From: Hymenopellis radicata
Taxonomy: Eukaryota; Basidiomycota; Agaricomycetes; Agaricales; Physalacriaceae
Direction of reading: 5' to 3'
Length of the DNA stretch: 64,000 bases
Assembly (NCBI GenBank): GCA_015501595.1
Contig: JADNRX010000222.1
Coordinates: 27,939-91,938 of the forward strand
Part shown: one piece after another, positions 32,953-42,781 of the stretch
Layout of the letters: the number at the start of each line of letters is the position of its first letter
How positions within the stretch are numbered: the stretch's first letter is position 1
Translations under genes and position numbers: made by a program
Notes under the pieces: generated by a model
What the model was told of the DNA's origin: nothing
The model's database searches: none
Seen by the model: only the letters and a program-made list of their open reading frames with translations

Positions 32953-33917
32953 TGATACGCACAGTACAGTTTGGAAGCAGAAAGGCTACATTTTGCGAAT
33001 TCTGTACGACCTCTAGACTGAAAGACATGTCTAAACAAGACACCAAGTACTTAGAAGTCTACGCTAAAGACTTACAGAAGACTCTCTTAGGACGCGAAGA
33101 GACTCCTAGGTGGCCAATACGCGCCTACGGACCGAACTACCGAAACCCGGCATTTCCCGTAACGTTCTACAGAAACCTTAAAACGTACCTGAATATCAAA
33201 TACTCAATGCGCCCAGGTATGTTACTACAACCCGATGAGCCTCGAGTTCGACTCGATTACGCTTCATAAAAGACAAGTACTTAAACAAGGTGTTTAGACA
33301 AGACCTCAAAGACAAGTCCAGAAGTCGGAAGTTGTTCAGAATGTGTACCAAGTGTACCCATGGACCCTCACGTACCACGTATCGGGATCTCTACGAACCC
33401 GTATCGTCCCTGAGTATGAGTCAGGAAACTTCACCGAATCAAGCCGGCTTGCATTTAATTCCGAGTGGTGCAGTACGTCACATGGACCCGGCATTAAATA
33501 AGACTCAGAACTATGCAGAGTCATGCAGAGCAATCAGGAACGGGAACAATTCAAGTCCCTCACTCTTGACTAGACCAACCAGTAAAACCACCATAGTGGC
33601 GTAGTTCCCAGAGACACCCTTGACAAGTTGAGTATCCTTTGAAAGCTACGAATCAGACCTTTCACCAGAACCTAAGTACAAGGGTACTTAGTTAGTACCC
33701 AGAACAGTAACAGCACTATGACGAGTCGGACCAGCTGGATTCCATAAGGAACATCCTACCAGTTGAGCCCGGCAAGCACAAGGTGTTATATCAAATATCA
33801 CCCAAAGCACGCAATCCGCAGGCGAAATGAGTCATCCGGGATACAGTGCACCCGATAACATAGCTCCCATAGGCCCGAAGAGTAAGTAGTTTATACCCGT
33901 ATAGTCCCGGATTGTAG

Positions 33918-33925
33918 TATATAAA
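33918..33925 (+). promoter_or_regulatory. LTR TATA box
   Basis: TATATAAA in the middle of the LTR, in sense orientation for G1, a plausible U3 core promoter. In the G2 LTR the matching position lies beyond the hAT end and is not seen. Confidence 0.5.
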
Positions 33926-34597
33926 GGCCTGTACAACGTCGTAGTCAGTAGTTAATTTGCACCCGCGTATACAGCATAAGTGAAATACCAGTGTATCTTT
34001 GACTCGGAAACCATTGCTTCCACCCGGTTTAAGTTTATCAACCGATCAGAACCCCGTGAACCAGTAACAGTTTTACTTGGTGATCTTTGAGTTAGTACTC
34101 GGGAACTTTGCGAATAGCACTTGTGAAAGTCCCTCTGTCCCGAGACGGAGTTTAAACGACAGAAACAAGAGCTGTGGACAAGGTAACTTAAGAACCCTTG
34201 AAGTCACCGCGCTTGCAACTGCTTCGGATTCATATAAGAAGACAGGCACCTGTGGTTAGTTTAGACCAACTTAGTGTACCCAAGCCCCGCGGATCTTTAC
34301 ATACCCAAAGGCGATCTTGGTCCCTATACTCTGTTGAGTTAAAAGAGTGAATACACGAGATTAGTCAACCGGTTAGTCCTCGAGACTCAGTGTACTTGAG
34401 TGTCACCTCATTCGGCTAAGACCACGGGAACTTCCACTTCCCCGGAATCCCATAAGTTAAAGACCCCTAGCTCCCTCGAACTTGCACTTGTGTTAGTACA
34501 GGAAGTACATCACACCCCTCCGTTTGGAACCTCCTTGAGTCACCAGATCTTGACTAAGGTTGTAATTCGTTACGAGTGATAAGGTCGGATCCTTGTA

Positions 34598-34746
34598 CTG
34601 TACTATTATGGTAAGGTCTTCACATAACGCATAACGGGGGGGTCGTTTGATCTTATCAGACCCCGCCGATCGCCTGGAAATCCTAATCGGGTTTCCATCA
34701 AAAAAAAATTAGGAAAATCTGTGAAGACTTGCCCGTAATAGTACAG
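34598..34746. mobile_element. MITE M3 copy 2, inside the G1 LTR
   Basis: 149 bp between TA dinucleotides (34596-34597 and 34747-34748), with ends CTGTACTATTA and TAATAGTACAG. The G2 LTR at about 41850-41860 has the same surroundings joined by one TA, giving a direct empty site. High similarity to the copy at 30774-30921. Confidence 0.92.
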
Positions 34747-34849
34747 TACTTGTTCATTAGGGACTTCAGAAGTCCCGAGTGTTTGTTTTGTTTTGTGTTT
34801 GTGTGTTGGTTGTGTGTATTTCTGTGGTGTATTTCTGCACTGCACATCA

Positions 34850-35203
34850 GCGGGAACGCTACGCTGTCTCGTAGCTAGCGAATGTGAATACAATGATTCT
34901 TGATCACTAGTGTGACCGAGGGAGAGAGATAGACGAACGAGCGTCGAGCTCGCTTCGGACTCGCGAAAGGAGTCGGAATCAGATTCAGAACCGAACTTAT
35001 CACACAGCGTGGTTTATGGGCACCGAACCCGGGCCTCGCAAGATGAACACGCGTCAGAGAAGTAAAGTTGTAAAAAAGAAGATCCTATTTCTACCATACA
35101 TGCCGGCTTATATAGACTAGCTACAGGTACCGAAATGGGTAATTAAGAGTCATAAACGAGTTGTGTCGAAGTAAAAAGAAGGAACTGGAATGAAGAGAAA
35201 GTA
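34850..35203. other. G1/G2 junction, nothing recognised
   Basis: About 350 bp between the G1 LTR and the last recognisable G2 coding sequence. It is rich in CGAGCG and GACTCG words, with no supported frame. G1 probably inserted into G2 in the opposite orientation somewhere here. Confidence 0.4.
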
Positions 35204-36406
35204 ATGGAAAGTACTAGAACGAAGAGGAAGGATCAAACACACGCGACGACGTCATACCGACATAACTCCTTTGAGTTGAGCTCTTACAATTGCTCAGATT
35301 TTCGAAATCTATTGATAAGTGCGCTGTTTCTGTTGCTCGACCTCATCATTGGTAGATACTACTGGCCGTTGAGCTTGCAACGCATCTTCAATAATTTTAG
35401 TCAACTCGGGATCCCCGAGAGTATCCAGGGGTTTATCCTTGACAACAGACTCTTTGACTATTTCTGGTTTGTCGGGGACTTTAGATGCTTCCTCGACAGG
35501 ATCTGTGAAGCTGACTTATTTCTTCACGGGTATCACTATCTCGACCTGTCGTTGACTAGGTCGGGGAATGAAGTTCCCATGCAGATTCGGTCCTGGCTTC
35601 CGTTTCACAATTTCTACAGCTTTTTTGTTATGTTTTTCGTTATTAGACTATGCACGTGTATTTACTAATTGGCTCTTAAGAGGCTCTGTGAATGTGTCAA
35701 CAGGCTCAGGCTTCAGGGAAGGAGAAAGGCTTATACTAGGGAAGGAGTTGTCTTATTGCCAACCTTGTTGCTGCGCCACAATCAGACACTCCAACAATTC
35801 CTTCTGTATAAAAGTAAGCCTTGTCTCTTCAGGTTCTTCTGAAGCCTTCTCCATCCTCAAGCCTAATCAAAATTTGACTGGGTATCCGATACCCAGTCCG
35901 CATTCAGCATAGTCTATGGACTAAACATATCATTCTCGCCATCAGCAATGAAGTTCTGAGTCTTGAGCATAGCTGCCGCTTCGGGAGGTAACTTCCCGTT
36001 GGTCTTTTCCATGAGGTTCCATACCTGCCATGCTGGCCATATACCAGCTTTAGCCTTACTAGCAAGTGACACACTATTTCGCAAGAAGTAGTATTTGATA
36101 CCGTTAGGCTTGTATATCCAGCCTTCGGCTTCCATCTTTTTCTGATGAATACACTCCCTAATAAAGTGACCTTCTTCACCACAGAAGAAACACTGGTTAT
36201 TCTGCTGAGGTGGGAGCAGAGGTCTGTGGTTCTTATGAGGGTTCCAGGTTATGAGGCCATTCGGTTGAACCGTTGGTGGTTCCCCCAGGTACTTAGGAGC
36301 TCCCTGTACTAAGTATTGTACAACTTCATAAGGGTAGCTCAAAGGCTCTTGGGTATAGTTGTACTGCATATGCATCAGGAAACCGCCTTTGGCGCTAATG
36401 CACCCC
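35204..36406 (-). pseudogene. Gypsy G2 gag, zinc-knuckle end and linker
   Basis: Minus-strand reading from 36406: YNYTQEPLSYPYEVVQYL, then a CCHC knuckle CFFCGEEGHFIREC (C-x2-C-x4-H-x4-C), and downstream KPNGIKYYFLRNSV. After stops, a linker (VEIVKRKPGPNLHGNF, ASKVPDKPEIVKES, LGDPELTKIIEDALQA) typical of the gag-protease region continues to about 35300. Several stops interrupt it, so it is decayed. The N-terminal half lies beyond E2, at 40330-41740. Protease and pol are missing, consistent with truncation by G1. Confidence 0.8.
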
Positions 36407-36889
36407 AAGGCAGGCCCTATATCTTAAGGTACTCAAGGTGCTCATGGGACCTCAATGACTTGGAGGTGCCTTCAGATACAAGACCTTGCATCAATGTACC
36501 TTCAGTAGCTTTAAGATGCCTTAAATATCTGACACATGTGTGCTCTTTCTCAAAGCAGAATAAGGCAATTCAAGGCAGCACTCTACGTGCTGCAGGCTTC
36601 AAGGTACATGAAACCACTTTGGAGGTGTAATGTTCAGTATCATCTCGTTCCTATACTTGATGGCTAGAAAGTTTTTGCGGAGGCGGTGCGTCGCATAACA
36701 ATGCGACAACCAATACCCTCATCGAAAAGATAGAAGAAGCAATGCATGCTACCAAGGCTGATATACAATATAATAATTCACCGAGATGATGTGGTTGTTG
36801 AAACTGGACGCTCGATGGTGAGCAGCCATTATGGGTGTTGTCAGGAGACCATGGTATCGGGCGGCGCATATAGGACATGACTCACCGGC

Positions 36890-38228
36890 TCCCTTGACGA
36901 TATAAACAGAGCGATCGTGGGGCGGCCTCGCCGGCCAGGCTTTTGAGTCTCGGAAATTGGGCTAAAACGGGGTTAGAGCGCGGTCTCAGAATGGACAAAC
37001 CGTGAACGAAATAATACCTTGATACGTGGTCCAGATAACGATACGTCCTTAGAGACGACGGCGGAGCAGGAAAGATTTTGCGCACGGATGGTTCAGCGTG
37101 GGAAGCCCCGCGAGAGGTGGCCTCGCCGGCCAGGTGTCTAGGTTCGTAAATCTGCGCTGAAAGAACAGGTGAGATGAGTGATAAAAGTTCAGAAGTATAC
37201 GACTTACCGCATAGCAACGTCGTCCGTAAGATGGAGAAGAGTGATATCTCACGACGACGGCACTGCAGCGAGATGGCTGCTGATGACGGGGTAGTCGTGA
37301 ATGTAGCGAAATGTGGCCTCGCCGGCCCGGCGTCGAGGTCGAGGAATTTCAGCTAAAAAGACCGTTAGAAATGAGGGAACGCGAGTCAGAACACACAAAC
37401 GTACCATGGTCCAACAATGAAAGCGACACGACTACCTGTGAATAGCGTCCATGCCGCGGCGTCAAACCAAGCTTCCACGGTGTCATAGAAATTGTCCTAT
37501 AAAACGAGTCAGAAATGCTGATTCCACAAGAAAAATGAATAAACGCACTGCTAACATGAGCTGCTGGTTGCTAGCCAGCGATACGGTATGGGTGGTGCAG
37601 CAAGGCTGCATATGAGTTGATGAGGGTAATCCAGCGTGATATGGCCTCGCGTCGATGCTGGTAGTAGGAGGCCAAGTGAACAAGTCTGATGCTAGTGGAG
37701 ATAAATGAGAGGAAAAAACAAAAAGAATAAATACGTACACTAACTTGCGCACTGCCCTCCTGCTAGAGGACCGTTCCCAATCTCTTCCAGCCTTCCCGGA
37801 TCCAGCTGCGGGTGCCTGTAGCTCTCTTGACGTCGACTTTTCTCATCAACGACACCCGCTGGTTGCTAGTCATCTGAGCCAATGCAGCAAATCATCCTCC
37901 AGCATGGTCAAAGCGATGGAGAGAAGCACATAGATGGCGTAGGCGGCCTGTCCGGAAGTTGGGTGTCGACAGATGGCCGAATTGACGATGGTGTTGATGG
38001 TAGGAGGGAGAGAGAGACTCTTCGATTACTGGCCGGATTGTTCGGATCGGATATCCGAACATGAGCGGAACGAGCTCGTCGACGCTCGGAACAGCGACGA
38101 TGGGCTCGGAGTCATGATATAACTATCGGAATATCATGCAGGATACTTATACTCTATGTGCCAATAAAATCTCTAGTAAGAATATCACGTATAGACATGA
38201 AATTGAGCTTACGTGGAGAGTATCCCAT
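36890..38228 (-). pseudogene. E2 minus-strand repeat-exon gene
   Basis: The ATG at 38228 (MGYSP) is followed by an intron like the E1 one (GTAAGCTCAATTTC...CTTACTAG) and the frame SEPIVAVPSVDEL. Further introns are at about 37500-37555 (tail GACTCGTTTTATAG), 37353-37405, 37152-37203 and 36962-37018. Exons after the second intron repeat a motif: AEIPRPRRRAGEATFR, AQIYEPRHLAGEATSR and AQFPRLKSLAGEAAPR, spaced about 193 bp in DNA. Stops in the first exons show decay. The protein is unrecognised. The repeat suggests tandem duplication of an intron-exon unit. Confidence 0.5.
36905..37340 (-). repeat. Tandem intron-exon units (AGEA repeat)
   Basis: The string GGCCTCGCCGGCC occurs at about 36924, 37118 and 37312, each with an exon start and a preceding GT-AG intron at the same relative place. 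A fourth, weaker GGCCTCGCGTCG is at about 37641. The three main spacings are about 193-194 bp. Confidence 0.7.
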
Positions 38229-39329
38229 CTAGACAACGTGAAATTGTGCGCTCCAGTGTGCTGAACCTCCCCGACTCCTTAAATTTTTGACGGAATACAC
38301 CCCCCATAATGCTATTTATTAATGAGCACTCAATTTAGGGTGGACGCCTGTTGCGATAATGTGTTACTCGACGAGTCTAACCCATCTAAGTGCAGAGAAC
38401 CGTTAATATAATCTTAATATGCCTATAGTAAGCTAAGAAATGGACATTTTGAATGTTTTATATTCTCGTTTACTCATGCAATCCCGCCAGGTCTGAACGA
38501 GCAACGCGAGCTCGTTCGCCTGCTGGAGCCATCCCGGTATTGATCCCGTTGCTCAAAATGGCAGGGATCAGACATCATCACTCTTCTTTATTCCACCACC
38601 ACAACCGTCGACGACTAGGCGCTGGTGAATGCGACGACAAGCAGTGTTCCAGGAGAGCCTGAACGGGCAGACAAGGTCGCACGACGTTATGTACGTCTGG
38701 TGTGTAGTACATTTATGTCCTCATTTAATTGTCCTTATCAACTGGCGGACTACTATGCTCGAGTGTCTCCCAAGTGCCAGGCCATTGATCCAGGATCCGG
38801 TGCTCCTGGTCATTACAAGTATGTTCTTTGTCCTTCTTGTCTTACTCGTCTTTGAGATTCAAAACAGGTGGAAATTCCCCTTCAATCCCGATTACAAAAA
38901 TTCTGTCAAGTCCATCGATCCGACGGCCACGTCAACATCACGTGTTGGTTGGCATAAATATTGCGCCTCGATCACAGATTCTTTCCTTCTTCCACCATCT
39001 CCCAAGTGCACTTGCTTCGACTAATACGCACCGCCGCAACCACACCCAGTACCGACGACAGCCCCTCACTAGCCCTACCGAAGACCTCACAACACCAGCC
39101 ACAAGGCTGTCACCACGTCTACAATCATTAGGATTTCAAGAAGACGACGCACTCAACAACCGCAACCTCTGCAGCCCAACGACCGTGACTTAGCCACGAC
39201 GACGAGGATAGTCTATTGCGGTTTGCCGCCGATATAAGTGCGTGTTTCGAACGACTGCCGATTATTACACAGCTAACAACTTTGTAGGGACGTTCGCACT
39301 CCCCAACAAATTCTACGATAGCGACGATC
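38229..39329. other. E2 middle, no confident gene
   Basis: Contains GGCCACGTCA-CATCACGTG followed by an AT-rich TATA-like stretch (38931-38960) that aligns with E1 4611-4645, likely the shared promoter of the plus-strand acidic unit. Several plus-strand frames are present, but none has domain support. Confidence 0.45.
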
Positions 39330-39870
39330 TTGAGTACGATGGACGAGCCCTATGGCCAAGCATGGATGACCCCAATGACTGAGCATAGATGAGAACGACG
39401 ACCGAGCATGGACGAGAATGACCACAATGATGACAGCCACATGCCCAAGACTACGATGACGATGCCCACAACATTCCCAGGATGACGACGACCGTGCGCC
39501 TGACACAACAACGATGCCTGGACCACTTGCTGCCTACCCCGACACGAACGATACCGACACAGCAAGGAGGACCTACATCTGACACTGAATTTACCACCCA
39601 TGAATGATGAGCACGACGCCGACACATACCTAGGACGACGGTCACAACACACACTGAGGACGATGCCGTGGACACACACCGAGGAGGAGGATGACACCCA
39701 AGCATAATGAGGGCAACACATAACGAGGATGATTCCCGAGCACGACACTGATGCACACCGAGGACGAGAATCGTGCACGGGACAGAGCCGATGCGCATCG
39801 AGGACGAGGCCAACGCACATCGAGAATGAGGATCGCGCGGGCCAAGGACAAGCATTGCACGCACGGGCGA
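39330..39870 (+). repeat. E2 acidic-coding repeat tract
   Basis: Degenerate repeats of GACGA(C/T)GA(C/T)C, ACA(C/T)CGAGGA and GAATGA words, the counterpart of the E1 YEDEDTV tract. No long intact frame remains. Confidence 0.55.
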
Positions 39871-40329
39871 AGCACTGTGCACCATCATATCAGAATAGTC
39901 TTGTGAATTCCTAATAGCAAGTGTGTATGTTCTCTCAGAGTAGGTTAACTGCATGTGTCTTTTGTATATATGCAAAATGGAATCTATTGTACTGCTGTCT
40001 CCTTGGTTGTTGTCTTGTCGGTTGCTTGCAAGTGTTCGGGTGCATCAGTTTTCCTTGAGTCTTTCTTGAGCAGCATGGAGTTTTTCTTACGGAGTACTGA
40101 GTCTTTCTTGAGTAGCATTCATTTTGCTTTAGGACAAGAGTAGTATGTCTGTAGAGCTTGATGCGTCTTGTAGAAGATTTAAGATACCTCAAAGGTATTC
40201 TAAGGCACCTTGAGGCAGGGGGCACTGCCGAACCTGCATTTGAGCACCTTACTGGCATCGGCACTTTAGCTATCTTGAAGAGCCTATGTACCCTCAAGAT
40301 ATCTTAGGACACCTTGAGGCCTGGACCCC

Positions 40330-41740
40330 TTTTCGTGATGTGTTAAGTTCGAATTAGATTCCCCATAGGGTTCCCTTTTGCTGCTTCCTTAACTGTGACA
40401 ATTAACTGTTCATGTTGGCGAGCTTGAGTCTGCTCATGTGCCAGCCTAGCCTTTGCTTCTAGGTTGAGTTTATCTAGTAACAACGATAAGGATTCTGTTT
40501 GTTGAGCTAAGGACTCTATCTTAACTCTCGACGTAGAAGAGGGTATTAACATATGGTCAAAAGTCCTACCGATAACCTCAGTGGGTTCCGCGGCTTGACC
40601 GAATATGTTCATGTCCCCAAAATGACTGCTAATAGTATTGGACACTTCATTCAACGTCCACTTTATGCCATCCTTTTTGGCATCAGCTGATGGTGTAGGA
40701 TGCATCCGTTTCAATTTGACTTGTATACTGGTCCAAGTGGGTCCTAGAATACAGGGTACGAGTGACTCTATAGCGGTTTTCTCGGTAATGTCTTTGCTTT
40801 TGATTAAGTACAGTAGTACATGCATAATTACGCGCTTGAACTCAACCCAACCAGACTTGTTATAGATCGGTTGGCTCGGTATATGTTAAGCTTCTCTTCA
40901 AGTTCCCGAGGCGTGTGTTCTCGTCTTCGGTGCCAGCACCGTAGCTTTCGAACACTGCTTTCTTGAACTCGTCGTATTTAGCAGCACTGTACTCTAGCAT
41001 AGCAAACCATTGCTTCCTAACGTCTTCATCAACATAGCTGACAGCTATCTCGATCTTAAGAGCGTCTTCTTGATCTTCTTAGCTGGGAACAACCAGTCTA
41101 AGGCGTTGAAGTATCTTTTGATTCCAGCTTGAGTAGCCGTAAACTCGGTGCATGTCTGGTCCCCGGAATCGGCAGGTTACTACCGTCCAACTTGTCACTA
41201 ACCGCCTGCGACGGTAATTGGCGGGATCTAAGGTAGCAGACATGGTGTTCCGTAAACTAGCAAATAGACTATTGGGGTGTAAAGGATAGGCTGCAAGACC
41301 AAAGTCTTCGTCTTCTTCACTCGATTGGTCTTCTGTGTACGAGACAAGCGAAGGCTTGAAAGGTCTAGGTGCACCTGGTGCTTTTGGGTTGTTAGTCCTT
41401 TTCTGAGGAGTAACGGGTGTCGGGGCTGAAGTAGCTTTCCGACTTGAAGGTTGGTTTTGACTAGACTGAGCTGCTCTGGCAATGGCTCGTTGTCTATCGC
41501 TTCTCCACCGTTTACTAAGTAACCTGGCGGATGTAAACTTGGTCTGAGAACTCAACTGAACTAGTTGAAGCACTTGAAGTACTCGCACTTGGTCTAGATG
41601 GAGGTGAACGCTCTGCCTGACTTGCGTGTAACGCGAAGACTGCGAATTCGAGGTTCTTTTGGGAGTAATTTTGGTTTTTGCAGGTAACCTTTGGATTCCG
41701 AATCCTCAAGTTAAAAAAACAGATAAGCCCCCTCGCGGTG
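40330..41740 (-). pseudogene. Gypsy G2 gag, N-terminal half
   Basis: Minus-strand frames after the LTR: Ser/Thr-rich start, RSDRQRAIARAAQSSQNQ, EDEDFGLAAYPLHPNS, then a frameshifted middle. The capsid-like block follows: LLYLIKSKDITEKTAIESL, DAKKDGIKWTLNEVSNTIS and a coiled coil ESLAQQTESLSLLLDKLN, ending near 40340 at the E2 border. The order fits a Ty3/Gypsy gag. Many frameshifts and a stop just before E2 show this copy is dead. Confidence 0.75.
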
Positions 41741-41750
41741 GGCTCCAAAA
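41735..41750 (-). promoter_or_regulatory. Primer-binding site of Gypsy G2
   Basis: On the minus strand, TGGAGCCCACCGCGAGG starts a few bases after the LTR end (ATCA). It begins TGG, as expected for pairing with a tRNA CCA end. The tRNA was not identified. Confidence 0.55.
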
Positions 41751-42489
41751 TATGATGTGCAGTGCAGAAATACACCACAGAAATACACACAACCAACACA
41801 CAAACACAAAACAAAACAAACACTCGGGACTTCTGAAGTCCCTAATGAACAAGTACAAGGATCCGACCTTATCACTCGTAACGAATTACAACCTTAGTCA
41901 AGATCTAGTAACTCAAAGAGGTTCCAAATGGAGGGGTGTGATGTACTTCCTGTACTAACACAAGTGCAAGTTCGAGGGAGCTAGGGGTTCTTAACTTATG
42001 GGATTCCGGGGAAGTGGAAGTTCCCGTGGTCTTAGCCGAATGAGGTGACACTCAAGTACACTGAGTCGTGAGGACTAACCGGTTGACTGATCTTGTGTAT
42101 TCACTCTTTAACTCAACAGAATATAGGGACCAAGATCGCCTTTGGGTACGTAAAGATCCGCGGAGCTTAGGTACACTAAGCTGGCCTAAACTAATCACAG
42201 GTGCCTGTCTTCTTATATGAATCTGAAGCAGTTGCAAGCACGGTGACTTCAAGGGTTCTTAAGTTATCTTGTTCACAGCTCTTGTTTCTATCGTTTAAAC
42301 TCCGTCTCGGGACAGAGGGACTTTCACCAGTGCTATTCGCAAAGTTCCCGAGTACTAACTCAAAGATCACTAAGTAAAACTGTTACTGGTTCACGGGGGT
42401 TCTGATCGGTTGATAAACTTGAACTGGGTGGAATTAAGGGTTTCCGAGTCAAAGATACACTGGTATTTCACTTGTGCTGTATACGCGGG

Positions 42490-42725
42490 TGTTAGAACCT
42501 GTACGTATCACGGACTGTCAGAACACGCCTTAGTTGTGGCAGAAAGACTATTATATTGTACCTGTACGTATCACGGACTGTCAGAACACGCTACGCTATG
42601 TATCAGCCCGTGTATCGTCGGTACATGAGAAGAATGCTTACCCTTAGTCGTGGCAGAAAGACTAAGGGCAAGCATCCGATCGATCCTGTCATAAAGGCTT
42701 CGGATCACGTGGGCGACATCCAACA
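42490..42725 (-). repeat. Copia 3' LTR
   Basis: 236 bp, differing from the 47975-48210 LTR at four positions, all transitions. Contains two copies of CCTGTACGTATCACGGACTG. Confidence 0.95.
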
Positions 42726-42781
42726 CTCCTCCTCGGACCAGACTGTGTATCCGAAAGCCATGCTCCTCCTCGCCAGCAAAA

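Larger units (their letters stand above)
32953..34849 (+). repeat. 3' LTR of Gypsy G1
   Basis: 1897 bp beginning TGAT and ending ATCA, preceded by a polypurine tract. The inner 3' half (33951-34849) matches, inverted, the G2 LTR at 41753-42489 plus 48211-48235. A TATATAAA at 33918-33925 lies upstream of the segment shared with G2. MITE M3 (34598-34746) has inserted in it. The 5' partner is outside the window. GCGGG follows the end and may be one half of a target duplication. Confidence 0.8.
36407..40324. mobile_element. E2 transposable element, relative of E1
   Basis: A 3.9 kb insertion splits the G2 gag. The left end reads AGGCAGGCCCTATATCTTAAGG, cut here to AGGCCCTATATCTTAAGG for comparison with E1's AGGCCTATATGCCTTAAGG. 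The right end is an imperfect inverse (CCTTGAGGCCTGG). A 5-bp direct repeat ACCCC lies at 36402-36406 and 40325-40329, a candidate target duplication. Inside are a minus-strand repeat-exon gene, a core homologous to E1 (about 38010-38260 against 3720-3960) and an acidic repeat tract. No known transposase was found. Confidence 0.75.

Noticed and set aside
34850..42489. GCGGG after the G1 LTR and GCGGG at the Copia insertion taken as one shared duplication.
   Set aside because: The Copia duplication is self-sufficient (42485-42489 and 48211-48215). The G1 pentamer has no partner in the window.
32953..42489. LTR A and LTR B as the two LTRs of a single Gypsy.
   Set aside because: They are in opposite orientations; the internal gag runs with LTR B only, so two elements are needed.
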